Source: Verrucomicrobiota bacterium (GTDB lineage Bacteria; Verrucomicrobiota; Kiritimatiellia; JAAZAB01). From it: 32,749 nt of DNA. The translations under genes and the position numbers were made by a program. Below the pieces are notes generated by a model that did not search any database, was not told where the DNA came from, and worked only from the letters and a program-made list of their open reading frames with translations. Each line of letters starts with the position of its first letter. Positions within the stretch are counted from its first letter, which is position 1. Positions 17,501 through 25,187 of the stretch are shown one piece after another. The DNA lies in assembly GCA_018898455.1 (NCBI GenBank), contig JAHIJO010000160.1, forward strand, positions 1 through 32,749, given 5' to 3'.

Positions 17501-18059
17501 CCGCGCTGTTCGTATAAACCGCAACGATATTGGTGTTGTCTTTAACAAAGACATCATACATATGAATATAGGCATTTCGGCCATTGATGTTAAGCGGCCG
17601 GGCACACGGATGACCGGCGGCAGCCCAGATCACATCGGCATTCTGCTGCTGGCCGTTTCGGTAGATACGCACATTGCGCAGGCCATGGCATCCCTCGGTG
17701 GCTTCGTACATGGCATCCGCAAAATATTGAATAATATATTCATAATTATCCTGCTCGACCGATCCGGGATTGCCTTGGGTCTGGCCGTCGTCATCGCCGC
17801 GCGGATTGTTGTAGAGCGAGATCACGATATCGATCAGTCCGTTCGTGACGTAAGCCTTGCTGATATTCTGGATGCGCTCGACCTCTGCGGCGGCAGGTCC
17901 GGCCGCGATCGGCCACGTCTGGCCATTCACGGTGCGGCCGGAAAACCAATTGTTTTTTCCAAAGGCTGCCGGGGTCATGAGCCATGCCACGAGCAGAAAC
18001 CAGCCGCCCTTCCTGCAAGTTTCCCGCCACCACATGCCGGACCATTGATCTGTTTTCAT
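14568..18059 (-). CDS. CLCA-like secreted metalloprotease/VWA protein with VCBS repeats
   Basis: From the ATG at 18059 (GGAGG six bases upstream) the protein has 1163 residues, with a signal peptide (about 18-34, ending PAAFG). Residues 197-209 read HEWGHYAYGIFDE, matching the HExxHxxxGxxDE zinc motif of the CLCA (calcium-activated chloride channel regulator) N-terminal protease domain. A von Willebrand A domain follows at about 369-545, with MIDAS residues DRSGS (376-380), a central Asp451 and LSDG. A middle region resembling CLCA beta-sandwiches leads to a fibronectin type III-like domain (PATPTGVSASDG...) and then six VCBS/FG-GAP-like repeats of about 47 residues (DYDGDGKADPAIY type, one degenerate, YDADNRADAAVY). 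Animal CLCA proteins self-cleave in the protease/VWA region; whether this one does is unknown. Probably calcium-dependent and cell-surface or extracellular. Confidence 0.85.
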   Translation of the reverse strand: MKTDQWSGMWWRETCRKGGWFLLVAWLMTPAAFGKNNWFSGRTVNGQTWPIAAGPAAAEVERIQNISKAYVTNGLIDIVISLYNNPRGDDDGQTQGNPGSVEQDNYEYIIQYFADAMYEATEGCHGLRNVRIYRNGQQQNADVIWAAAGHPCARPLNINGRNAYIHMYDVFVKDNTNIVAVYTNSAEHEIGGYCLGHEWGHYAYGIFDEYCRWGGSDWTKLPYIEKVRPSIMNYQGNARNRHYSWLNYSIRWQGGSNNIVGTNVVSTFLPYENRLRGAQHQLLENSCWGSLRLSPINDPTRTAYQRALRRDFGQRLSYPELASVAPAGNNPPQITLSSTDPLNTLPSRRSLNIIWMGGSNGVNQGATELAIELVIDRSGSMGYNSKISRAKTVAKILLDQISNGSAVGVVDFDTTATVLYPVTVITNVAIRNSIKTAINTLTPREYSAMGDAAQLALSELTAFGHTNMTKAVFLLSDGYSNEGSDPLDVCMDYANAQVPIMGFCFGTEFDNTIPLMSWATGGESFSALTNLQIVVNAFREAYAVAAGRHLLAQGNAAGAQGFKASGAFNISFTVDASLGDLSVAVGHSLSNTVVVTLNSPDGTVYHASSTNDDDSERALLFLVTAPTAGVWNITGSATPDNDVWYQVEAGASAFTYNLTASAAGQNFVSFPAPLEIVACLNKTRDINGAIVTAEITVTNDSATVSLVLSNSSPGQYTAFYPANNGFYTVVVRADNSAGTAYLTSAGELPSATDEGDLVQRTPDEPITEAFARTVTFQVTVTNVPEDLTVPATPTGVSASDGVYANEVEVGWNAVTNAQVYEIWRHTSDQSDAAVKLDEVNYMFTNYFDASASNSVIYYYWVKAKNIIGSSAFSAADAGRRQLISAVVCADYDGDGKADPALYVESTGDWYVKLSASGYGLVTINFGGPGYTACVGDYDGDGKADPTVYQAPTGNWYVELSGSGYAIASLAGFGGSAYQAVAGDYDGDGKADPAIYGTASGDWQVAMSGLGYGIASATGFGGTNYTAVQENYDADNRADAAVYNIANGNWTVLLSASSYITGTLWGFGGAGYEPVIGDYDGDRLADPAIYLESMGSWQVKLSGSGYAEASLVGFGGSEYRAAAYDFDGDRKADPALFEIATGMWYVKLSAGGYATASTPSGYTP

Positions 18060-18071
18060 GTTACCTCCAAC

Positions 18072-18206
18072 GCGGGCTGTGCCCGCTACGTCATTCCGCC
18101 TATGAGGCGGAGTAAGTGGCCGCTTGCCTGACGACGTGGCAACCCAAATGCATATTTGCAGGCCCGCATAGTATGCGGGCGCCAAGAGCCGCCATGCTAT
18201 GGTGGC
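18072..18206. repeat. Hairpin-rich leader region upstream of the CLCA-like gene
   Basis: The 256-base gap 18060-18315 holds four hairpins: 18072-18086 (GCGGGC/GCCCGC), 18095-18111 (TCCGCCT/AGGCGGA), 18162-18180 (GCCCGCATA/TATGCGGGC, perfect 9 bp) and 18188-18206 (GCCGCCAT/ATGGTGGC with one wobble). Positions 18115-18142 resemble 25382-25415 (AGTGGCC.CTTGCC...GACGTGGCAA in both). No gene is seen. Confidence 0.65.
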
Positions 18207-18315
18207 CTACAGTTTAATGTTTCCTTGTTTTTCATCGCTATACCTGATGTATCAGGTACTAATGCTGATTTATTGCGGATTCGCAACACCGAATACCGAA
18301 CGCCGAACACCTCAG

Positions 18316-21300
18316 TCATGGGGACAGATTGAACGCATAAGGGCCTTGCTGGGCATAACCGAGGCTGGAAGGCCAGACATACCATTGGCCTTCATACACC
18401 AGGGCCGGATCGGCCAGGCCGTCGCCGTCGAAATCGCCGGCCACCGGCGCGGCGCCGCTGATGCCATAAACATCCGTGCGTCCCCCCGCGTAATCGGCGC
18501 TGGAAAACCAAAAGTACCAGGTTGTGCCGAGATAGGCCGCCAGATCGGTCTTTCCGTCACCATCATAATCAGCCGCCACCGGCGCCGCACCGGCAATCCC
18601 GTAGGGGAATGGCCCCACCGGAAAATAAAATAGGCTGGAAAGCCAGATGTACCAATTGGCTTGATATACAACGGCCGGGTCCGCCTTGTTATCGCCGTCG
18701 AACCGGCCGGCCGCCGGAATGGCGCCGCTGAACCCGCTGCTATAAGGTCCGCCACGAACATACCCGTCGGCGGAGCGCCAGAAGTACCAGCAGTCGTTGG
18801 CATAGCCGGCCAGATCCATTACGCCATCGCCGTCAAAATCGGCGGCCACAGGCAACGCACCGTCCACCCCGTAGGCCAAGGGACCCAGCTTAAAATAGTT
18901 GAAATATGAGAGCCAGATATACCAGTTGGTGCCGGCATAAACGGCTGGGTCCGTCTTGCCGTCGCCGTCAAAATCGGCGGCCAGGGGAATACTGCGGCGG
19001 GCTACGATATTCACGCTGTCGCTGACCACCAGGTCCTCGTTGTTGGAACCGTAGACCGAGATGGCGTTGGCGCCGGCCCGCAAGGTGATATTGGTTATGC
19101 TCCATGCGGATGCTCCCTCCAGAGTGCCACCGCAGACGCCGCTGTTGGTCCACCCCATCGTGTTGCCGACCACCTCGCCATAAGCGGCGCCGGAAAGCGT
19201 GTAACGAACGACATCGTAATCGGTGGTCACGGTGCCGGTCACGTTGGTGATGTCCACGGCCGGCCTGGTGATCCAGGCCAGACGTATGGTTTCATGGAAG
19301 AAACTGGAACCGGCATACATGCCGCCCACGCCATAGCCCCGCGTGCGGATATAGACATTCCGGTTCGTCGGCAGGGCCAGCCCCGCCAGCTGCCAGCCGT
19401 TGGTGCTCCAGGTACCGGCGCCCAGGCTCGTCCACGTCCTGCTATTGGTGGATTGTTCGAACGTAACCCGCCATACTTCCGGGCTGGCGCCGCCGCGGGT
19501 CCAGGTGATGGCGGAGCCGGTATCGTTTACGCCGAGATTTTGCAGGGCGGCATCCGCGTTGGACAGCCTCCCGAAATAACGCCGCGCCTGGCCGGCCAGG
19601 CTGGTGAAGTTGCCGCCAACCAGGACCTTGCCGTCCGGCTGAAGGGTCAGCGAACACACAAAACTGTTGGCGCTGGCTTGCATGCCGAAGAAGGTGTCGA
19701 GGAAGCCGCCGGCATAGAACCGTCCGATGTTTTCGCCGGGGGAGGAAAAACTGCCGCCGACGATGATCTTGCCGTCGGCTTGCAGGGCCAGCGTGAACAC
19801 GTTGCCGTCAACGTTAGGGCTAAACATTTCATCCAGCGAACCGTCGCTGTTCAGCCGCGCGAGCCGGGTGCGCGTTTCGCCGGCCAGGTTGGTAAACGCG
19901 CCGCCAACCAAGATTTTATCATCCGGCTGTACAACCATACAAAAAACATAGCTGTTGGCGTTGGGATAAAACGTTGGATCAAGGGTGCCATTACTATTCA
20001 GACGCCCGATGTTATTGCGTGCTCCGGCGCCGAGAGTGGAAAAAAGGCCGCCGACAAGGATTTTACCGTCAGCCTGTAGGGCCACGGTATAAATGGGGCC
20101 GCTACAGCCCGGGTTAAAAGAGGTGTCCAGCGAACCGTCGGCGTTCAACCGCCCAATATAATAACGCACCTGGCCGGCAAGGGAGGTGAAGTCGCCGCCG
20201 ACGATGATTTTGCCGTCGGCCTGCAGGGCCATGGCATAAATACTCGCACCGTTCACTCTCGGATAGAAATAATGATCGATCGCACCGTTGCTGTTCAGCC
20301 GCCCGATACAGCCGCGTTCATCGCCGCCGAGTTGCGTGAACGAGCCGCCGACGATGATTTTGCTGTCCGGTTGGAGTATCAAGGCTATCACCGAATCGTT
20401 GGCGCCCGGATAATAAAAATGTGGATAAAATATGTTGCCGTTAATCACCTTGCAGATACGGTCACAGTCATGGACGTCCATCGTTTCAAAGGCGCCGCCG
20501 ATCACGATGCTCCAGTTTGTTTGCGGCATCATGGAATAAACCCTGTCTCCCGCATAGCCCCAGAAGTCCTGGTCGGTAATGCCATCGGGGTAGAACCGTC
20601 CGATATGGTTGCGGATATTGCCGCCCAGCCGGGTGAAATCTCCGCCCGCCAGCACCTTGCCGTCGGCTTGAACCGCCACCACCCGGACACGCGCATTGAC
20701 GCCAGCCGTCGATACTAAACCGGCATCGAGAGTTCCGTCCAGGTTCAGGCGCGCCATATTGGTCCGGGCGCTTCCGCCAACAGCGGTGAAGTCGCCGCCC
20801 ACGACTATTTTGCCGTCAGCCTGGATGGCCAGGCTATATACATCGCCGTTGATATTCGGGTTGAATGAGGTGTCCAGTGAACCGTCGGTGTTGAGCCGGG
20901 CGATATGGTTGCGCTCATCATCGTAGAAGAGTTCCGTGAAAGCACCGCCCAAAATTATTTTGCCGTCGGCCTGGGTGGCCAGGCTGTACACATCATCGTT
21001 GGGATGGATATGCATGTTGAACGAGGTGTCCAGCGAGCCGTCGCTCTTTAGCCGGGCGATATGGACGCGATCCTGGCCGACGATTCGACCGAAGTCGCCG
21101 CCCACGATGATTTTACCGTCGGCCTGCACCGCAATGGCGCGCACTGTGTCATTGGCCGCCGGATTTCCGAACAACGCATCCGCGGTGCCGTTGGTGTTCA
21201 GTCGCCCGATATAATAGCGCGACTCTCCGCCCAGTTGCGTAAACGCGCCGCCGACGAGAATTTTACCGTCGGCCTGGACCGCGAGGGCGGAAACCTCGCC

Positions 21301-21702
21301 GTTCGCGTTCGGATCAAACGACGGGTCCAGACTCCCCCAGCTTTCCAGCCGCCCGATGCGATTGCGCGCCTGGCCGGCCAGGTTGGTGAACAAACCACCG
21401 ACGATGATTTTGCCGTCGGCTTGCACGGCGATGGAGCAAACCGAAGTATTGGCGCCCCCCGAAAGGTACTCAAAGTCGTAATCCAGTCGGCCGTCGGCAT
21501 AAATCCGCGCGATGCAATTGCGTGGCTCACTGCCGCGAAGCGTGGTGAAATCTCCGCCAACGATGATTTTACCGTCGGTCTGGATGGCAAGCGCCCGCAC
21601 CGTAGCGTTGGCGCCTGGGTCAAACCGGTCATCGGAATACTGGGCGAAGCCAAGCGCCGCCCAGAAGAGCAATCCCATCAGCTGGATGGATATTGTTTTC
21701 AT
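18316..21702 (-). CDS. Secreted delta-60 repeat protein with C-terminal VCBS-like repeats
   Basis: From the ATG at 21702 (AAAGG upstream) the protein has 1128 residues. The signal peptide is residues 1-21 (hydrophobic GLLFWAALGFAQ). Residues about 25-780 consist of 14 delta-60 (DUF5122) units, each with a core like VRALAIQADGKIIVGGDFT and a following IGRLNSDGSLDTSF segment; unit 8 (YSMMPQTNWSIVIGGAF) has lost the ADGK core. They should form one or two seven-bladed beta-propellers. A beta-sandwich-like stretch (WRVTFEQSTNSRTW..., then ITNVTGTVTTDYDVVRYTLSG) follows. Five VCBS-like repeats (ADFDGDGKTDPAVY, then WYIWLS) end the protein. The same C-terminal repeat type ends the CLCA-like protein downstream on the same strand. 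A cell-surface or secreted binding role is inferred. Confidence 0.85.
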   Translation of the reverse strand: MKTISIQLMGLLFWAALGFAQYSDDRFDPGANATVRALAIQTDGKIIVGGDFTTLRGSEPRNCIARIYADGRLDYDFEYLSGGANTSVCSIAVQADGKIIVGGLFTNLAGQARNRIGRLESWGSLDPSFDPNANGEVSALAVQADGKILVGGAFTQLGGESRYYIGRLNTNGTADALFGNPAANDTVRAIAVQADGKIIVGGDFGRIVGQDRVHIARLKSDGSLDTSFNMHIHPNDDVYSLATQADGKIILGGAFTELFYDDERNHIARLNTDGSLDTSFNPNINGDVYSLAIQADGKIVVGGDFTAVGGSARTNMARLNLDGTLDAGLVSTAGVNARVRVVAVQADGKVLAGGDFTRLGGNIRNHIGRFYPDGITDQDFWGYAGDRVYSMMPQTNWSIVIGGAFETMDVHDCDRICKVINGNIFYPHFYYPGANDSVIALILQPDSKIIVGGSFTQLGGDERGCIGRLNSNGAIDHYFYPRVNGASIYAMALQADGKIIVGGDFTSLAGQVRYYIGRLNADGSLDTSFNPGCSGPIYTVALQADGKILVGGLFSTLGAGARNNIGRLNSNGTLDPTFYPNANSYVFCMVVQPDDKILVGGAFTNLAGETRTRLARLNSDGSLDEMFSPNVDGNVFTLALQADGKIIVGGSFSSPGENIGRFYAGGFLDTFFGMQASANSFVCSLTLQPDGKVLVGGNFTSLAGQARRYFGRLSNADAALQNLGVNDTGSAITWTRGGASPEVWRVTFEQSTNSRTWTSLGAGTWSTNGWQLAGLALPTNRNVYIRTRGYGVGGMYAGSSFFHETIRLAWITRPAVDITNVTGTVTTDYDVVRYTLSGAAYGEVVGNTMGWTNSGVCGGTLEGASAWSITNITLRAGANAISVYGSNNEDLVVSDSVNIVARRSIPLAADFDGDGKTDPAVYAGTNWYIWLSYFNYFKLGPLAYGVDGALPVAADFDGDGVMDLAGYANDCWYFWRSADGYVRGGPYSSGFSGAIPAAGRFDGDNKADPAVVYQANWYIWLSSLFYFPVGPFPYGIAGAAPVAADYDGDGKTDLAAYLGTTWYFWFSSADYAGGRTDVYGISGAAPVAGDFDGDGLADPALVYEGQWYVWPSSLGYAQQGPYAFNLSP

Positions 21703-21740
21703 AAGAACAACCCTTTCATGGGGAACTTCCGGTTCAGCAC

Positions 21741-21845
21741 AGACCTGCCCGCAGTCGCAGCTCGCCCACAACACTTTGTGTAGCGATGTGGGCAAACGCT
21801 CCTGCCGCTGCCGGCGGGTCCGGCGGCTGAAGGATTGCAGGCAGG
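21741..21845. repeat. Dispersed inverted-repeat element, second copy
   Basis: The outer arms CCTGCCCGCA (21744-21753) and TGCAGGCAGG (21836-21845) are inverse, with one mismatch, and enclose a 7-bp hairpin GCCCACA/TGTGGGC (21764-21793). The end segments 21741-21759 and 21824-21845 match 9331-9349 and 9355-9376 with only a few changes, but the centres differ. It lies just upstream of the delta-60 gene; the rest of the 21703-21987 gap shows nothing clear. Confidence 0.65.
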
Positions 21846-21987
21846 CACAAATAATTGCAAAATATTCATCCTCTTATTCAGGTAATAATAAATCATGCAC
21901 TTAAGAATATCAAGGAAAAAATGATGGTTTTGGCCGTTGGATCCGTCTTAGTCCGTTGTGGCCTCGCCAGGAAACAATCTAGCCCGT

Positions 21988-22821
21988 TTATTTCAGCCGA
22001 CGATGCTGAAGCACGGGAATGCGGCTCCGGGTCCGGACCAGGTCGGCAGGATCCAGGGTGGCCCGCAGGACACATTCCTCATCCCCGGCCTGGGCCAGGA
22101 CATCGCCCCAAGGACCGATCATCAGGCTGTGGCCGTAGCTGGCGACGTTCGTGCACGGGTTGGAACCGCACTGGTTCGGCGCCACAACAAAGGCCTGGTT
22201 TTCGATCGCCCGGGCACGCAAGAGCGTTTCCCAATGTGCGTGACCGGTTTTCTGGGTGAAATTGGATGGCATAAAAAAAAGGTGAGCGCCCTGCCCCGCA
22301 TAATGACGGAATAGTTCCGGAAACCGCAGGTCGTAGCAAATGGCCAGGCCGCACCGCCAGCCTTCGATCGCCGCCAGCGTGGGCGTGTCCCCCGCGCGGT
22401 AGGTATCGCTTTCCCTGATGACCTGCCCGTCGTCCAGATAGGCTTCAAACAGATGTATTTTCCGGTAGGTGGCCGTGACCTGACCGTCGCGGGCGATGAG
22501 CACGCTCGTGTTAAAAACCGCATCCCCTGCTTTTTCCATCACGCTGCCGGCAAGAACCCATTCCCGGCGCCGGACCGCCAGGCCGGCCAAGTGCTGAATC
22601 ACGGGTCCGGGCAGAATTTCGGCCTGAGTGCGGTAATCCTCATCCCGTCCCCGGATGGAAAACACTTCCGGAAGCGCAAGCAGATCGCCGGGGGGAGCGT
22701 CGGCGAGCAGATCGTCAATCCGGGCCAAATTGGCTGACGCATTACAACCGGCGCTGTTCTGCACCAAGGTGACGGCCAGCGGTCGCTCGGGGATGGGACT
22801 TTCGACATTATTTCCGCTCAT
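21988..22821 (-). CDS. Nitrilase-superfamily amidase (Nit1/omega-amidase-like)
   Basis: A 277-residue carbon-nitrogen hydrolase with the complete catalytic set: Glu52 in LALPEVF, Lys121 in TYRKIHLF and Cys162 in LAICYDLRFPELFR. FDVE/YRKIHLF- and CYDLRFPE-type motifs are closest to the deaminated-glutathione amidase/omega-amidase branch, which hydrolyses amides of small dicarboxylic acids, repairing side products of transaminases. The length and lack of a signal peptide fit a cytoplasmic enzyme. The ATG at 22821 has no obvious ribosome binding site. The neighbours (delta-60 gene downstream, HU upstream on the same strand) do not narrow the substrate. Confidence 0.88.
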   Translation of the reverse strand: MSGNNVESPIPERPLAVTLVQNSAGCNASANLARIDDLLADAPPGDLLALPEVFSIRGRDEDYRTQAEILPGPVIQHLAGLAVRRREWVLAGSVMEKAGDAVFNTSVLIARDGQVTATYRKIHLFEAYLDDGQVIRESDTYRAGDTPTLAAIEGWRCGLAICYDLRFPELFRHYAGQGAHLFFMPSNFTQKTGHAHWETLLRARAIENQAFVVAPNQCGSNPCTNVASYGHSLMIGPWGDVLAQAGDEECVLRATLDPADLVRTRSRIPVLQHRRLK

Positions 22822-22865
22822 GGATTATGTCCGCGGCAATATTTATGTGTTAGTCTACCAAGACC

Positions 22866-23065
22866 CGGCGAAGCATGGCTTCGCCGAAGCAAAGCGCAAG
22901 TTGCCACTTGCGCACTCCATATTTCAATCCAATCCTATTGTGGAGTGCAACAGCCCACGCTGCCGCTTTAGTTCGTAAAGCCCGGCTTCGCGGAAAACAA
23001 GACAGTCCGTCCCCTTATTCCCAGTCCCGACATTCAACAATGTCGGACACCCGGAAACGGGACGG
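22866..23065. repeat. Series of hairpins between the amidase and HU genes
   Basis: The 22822-23090 gap holds perfect stems at 22866-22886 (CGGCGAAGC, loop ATG), 22894-22913 (GCGCAAGT, loop TGCC), 22912-22948 (GCACTCCA, 21-base loop) and 23027-23046 (CCGACATT, loop CAAC). The last is enclosed by CCGTCCC (23007-23013) and GGGACGG (23059-23065). No gene or T-tract terminator was seen. Confidence 0.65.
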
Positions 23066-23090
23066 CCTGTGTTAAAATAACAACGGGCAA

Positions 23091-23375
23091 TTATTTCAAA
23101 ATGGCCAGCTTGGCATCCTTGGCCACGCGGAATTTCAACACGCGCTTGGCGGGGATCTGGATCGTTGCGCCCGTCGCCGGATTGCGGCCCATGCGGGCTT
23201 TGCGATCCCTCACGACCAGCTTACCCAAGCCGGGGATCTTGAATCCGTTGACGGCCTCTTTATAGGCCATAGCAACCAGAGCTTCGAGAACAGCCTTGCC
23301 CTGCTTCTTGCTGATTTCCGCTTTTTCGGCGATTTCGGCAATGATCTGACTCTTGGTTTTCCGTTTTCCAGCCAT
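23091..23375 (-). CDS. HU/IHF-family DNA-binding protein
   Basis: A 94-residue nucleoid protein of normal HU length. It contains KTKSQIIAEIAEKAEISKKQ at the N-terminus, the body GFKIPGLGKLVVRDRKARMGRNP with the arm signature RKARMGRNPATG, and the closing IPAKRVLKFRVAKDAK. HU dimers bend and wrap DNA; the RNPATG arm intercalates in the minor groove. AAAGGAGA precedes the ATG. Its 5' leader contains a 7-bp hairpin at 23413-23430 (GAAGACA/TGTCTTC), which could affect expression. It is divergent from the TetR gene, sharing a 202-base control region. Confidence 0.93.
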   Translation of the reverse strand: MAGKRKTKSQIIAEIAEKAEISKKQGKAVLEALVAMAYKEAVNGFKIPGLGKLVVRDRKARMGRNPATGATIQIPAKRVLKFRVAKDAKLAILK

Positions 23376-23504
23376 TGGATCTGTCTCCTTTTATGGGGTT
23401 TACCGTGCCGTTGAAGACACCTCTGTCTTCTTCAATATCCTTTTTCTACCATGCCCCCTTTATGAAAACAACATCTTTAATGGAAAAATGTTAAGAAAAA
23501 TACA

Positions 23505-23547
23505 TTGACATTATTTTATTAACCGACTAATTTAATCAATTGATTAA
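23505..23547 (+). promoter_or_regulatory. Promoter and candidate TetR operator of the exporter locus
   Basis: TTGACA at 23505-23510 is a perfect -35. After 17 bases, TAATTT at 23528-23533 is a fair -10. Overlapping its end is the perfect 16-base palindrome TTAATCAATTGATTAA (23532-23547), about 30 bases before the TetR start. Placement over the transcription start fits repression by the TetR-type protein; this is inference. Confidence 0.6.
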
Positions 23548-23577
23548 GCCGGAGCAGGCCGGTAAAAGGAAAACACC

Positions 23578-24228
23578 ATGGCCCGGGTCGATTCCCAGCA
23601 GAAACAAAAAATCCTCGATGCCGCTATCCGGGTCTTTGCCGACCAGGGATTGGCCGGCGCCACCACCCGCATGCTCGCCCGCCAGGCCGGCATGAACAGC
23701 GCGCTGATTTACTACTACTTTGAAAACAAACAGGCCCTGTTCGCCGACACGATCCGGGCGGTCATCCAGCGTTTTTTTGATTCACTCCAGAGTCAACCCA
23801 AAACATTCTCCAGCGCCCGCGACCGGCTGGCCTTCCTCGTCAACAGCATCTTCGACCATTTGACGGCCCATCCGGAACGCATGCGGCTGATCACGATGGC
23901 GTTTCACTTGCACCCCGATCTCTTCGGCCAGGCGGTGCATGCCCTGATTTCCCGGCAATTCCCCTACCCCCTGACCGTGCTGAAAGACGGCGTCGATCAG
24001 CGCCAACTGCGGCCAATCCATCCCCTCCAGGGCTGGTGGCATATCGTCGGCGTCTGCCTGTTCAGTCTGAAACTGCGCGACATCCTGCCGCATATCGAGG
24101 CTGGTTCGGCACGGGTTTCCGTCCCCGACCCGGCCACCCAGCGGCAAGCCATTATCGAAACCCTGGTCCAGGGCATGGCCCTCACGTCCAATCGAAAAAA
24201 ATCCCATTCAAGGAGCGCCCATTCATGA
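23578..24228 (+). CDS. TetR-family regulator, CecR (YbiH)-like
   Basis: A 216-residue regulator. Residues 8-55 form the TetR helix-turn-helix (QKILDAAIRVFADQGLAGAT, then MNSALIYYYFENKQALF). The C-terminal part (HPERMRLITMAFHLHPDLF..., WWHIVGVCLFSLKLRDIL) resembles the DUF1956-type ligand domain of E. coli CecR, which controls the ybhGFSR exporter operon. Here too the gene is first in a locus of HlyD, two ATPases and two ABC-2 permeases. Its last bases overlap the HlyD start (ATGA), so the regulator is translated with its target genes. A palindrome at the promoter suggests autorepression released by a ligand. AAAGGAAA precedes the ATG. Confidence 0.85.
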   Translation: MARVDSQQKQKILDAAIRVFADQGLAGATTRMLARQAGMNSALIYYYFENKQALFADTIRAVIQRFFDSLQSQPKTFSSARDRLAFLVNSIFDHLTAHPERMRLITMAFHLHPDLFGQAVHALISRQFPYPLTVLKDGVDQRQLRPIHPLQGWWHIVGVCLFSLKLRDILPHIEAGSARVSVPDPATQRQAIIETLVQGMALTSNRKKSHSRSAHS

Positions 24229-25187
24229 AGGCAACGCGATTTCTGCTGTTGGGTCTGGCCGCCGGCCTGCTCGCCGGATGCGGGTTCCGCCGGGATATGC
24301 CCGACGGCTCCGGAACGATCGAGTGTGTCCAGGTCCAGGTGGCGCCGCTGGTGGGCGGCCGCCTCCTGACCTTCTCTCCCCGCGAGGGCGCGGTGCTCAA
24401 GAAAGGCGACTTGATAGCCCGCCTTGACCCGGTGGATTACGAACTCAAGCGGAACGAGGCCCGCGCTACCCTGGCCGCCGCCCAGGCGCAATTGGACCTG
24501 ATGCTGGCCGGAAGCCGGGATGAGGATATCCGGCGGTCCCAGGACCAGGTCCGCGAGGCCGAAGCCGCGGCTCGCGCCGCGGACGCGGATCTTCAGCGAA
24601 TCAAAAACGTCTATGAAAAGAAAAGCGCGACGCAAAAACAGATGGATGATACCCAGGCCGCCGCCGACCGGACGGCCGCGGCGCGCTCGGCAACCGAACA
24701 GACCTTGGCCAAGGTCCTGCGTGGAAACCGCGACGAGGAAATCCGATCCGCCCAGGGATTGATGGACGCGGCCCAGGCGCGCCTGGCCCAGATGGAAAAA
24801 GCCATCGCCGACTGCCTGGTCACGGCGCCCCAGGATGGTGTCGTCACCACGCGGGTTCGGGAAGACGGCGAAGTGGTGGCCGCCGGCGCGGTGTTGCTCA
24901 TCCTGTCCCGCCTGAACGAGGTGTGGCTCTCGCTTTACATCCCGGAAAGCCGGCTGGGACAGGTCAAGCTGGGCCAGCCGGCCTGGATCGGCATCGACGG
25001 CGACTCCAGGCGTTTCGAGGGCAAGGTGACCTTCGTCTCGCCGGAAGCCGAATTCACACCGCGCAACGTCCAGACGCCGGAAGAGCGGGCCAAGCTGGTT
25101 TATCGCATCAAGATCACGCTGCCCAATCCCGACGGCATCTTCAAACCCGGAATGCCGGCGGACGGATATCTGGAGAATGCGCGCTGA
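24225..25187 (+). CDS. HlyD/YbhG-like periplasmic adaptor lipoprotein
   Basis: A 320-residue membrane-fusion protein. The N-terminus MKATRFLLLGLAAGLLAGCG carries a lipobox (LAGC, lipidated Cys19). A biotinyl-lipoyl half (VAPLVGGRLLTFSPREGAVLKKGD) is followed by a long alpha-helical hairpin, about residues 75-190, including two near-copies of AGSRDEDIRRSQ-type sequence, then the second lipoyl half (APQDGVVTTRVREDGEVVAAG) and a beta-barrel domain. Such adaptors link inner-membrane exporters to TolC. The start at 24225 overlaps the TetR stop and has AAGGAG upstream. It ends 515 bases before ATPase 1, a wide gap for what should be one operon. Confidence 0.9.
   Translation: MKATRFLLLGLAAGLLAGCGFRRDMPDGSGTIECVQVQVAPLVGGRLLTFSPREGAVLKKGDLIARLDPVDYELKRNEARATLAAAQAQLDLMLAGSRDEDIRRSQDQVREAEAAARAADADLQRIKNVYEKKSATQKQMDDTQAAADRTAAARSATEQTLAKVLRGNRDEEIRSAQGLMDAAQARLAQMEKAIADCLVTAPQDGVVTTRVREDGEVVAAGAVLLILSRLNEVWLSLYIPESRLGQVKLGQPAWIGIDGDSRRFEGKVTFVSPEAEFTPRNVQTPEERAKLVYRIKITLPNPDGIFKPGMPADGYLENAR

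Noticed and set aside
18316..21702. Regularly spaced DNA repeats that could be taken for a CRISPR array
   Set aside because: The periodicity (about 150 bases) follows protein repeats (delta-60 and VCBS units) in one open frame; repeats are diverged, there are no 28-37 base exact units, and no cas genes are present.
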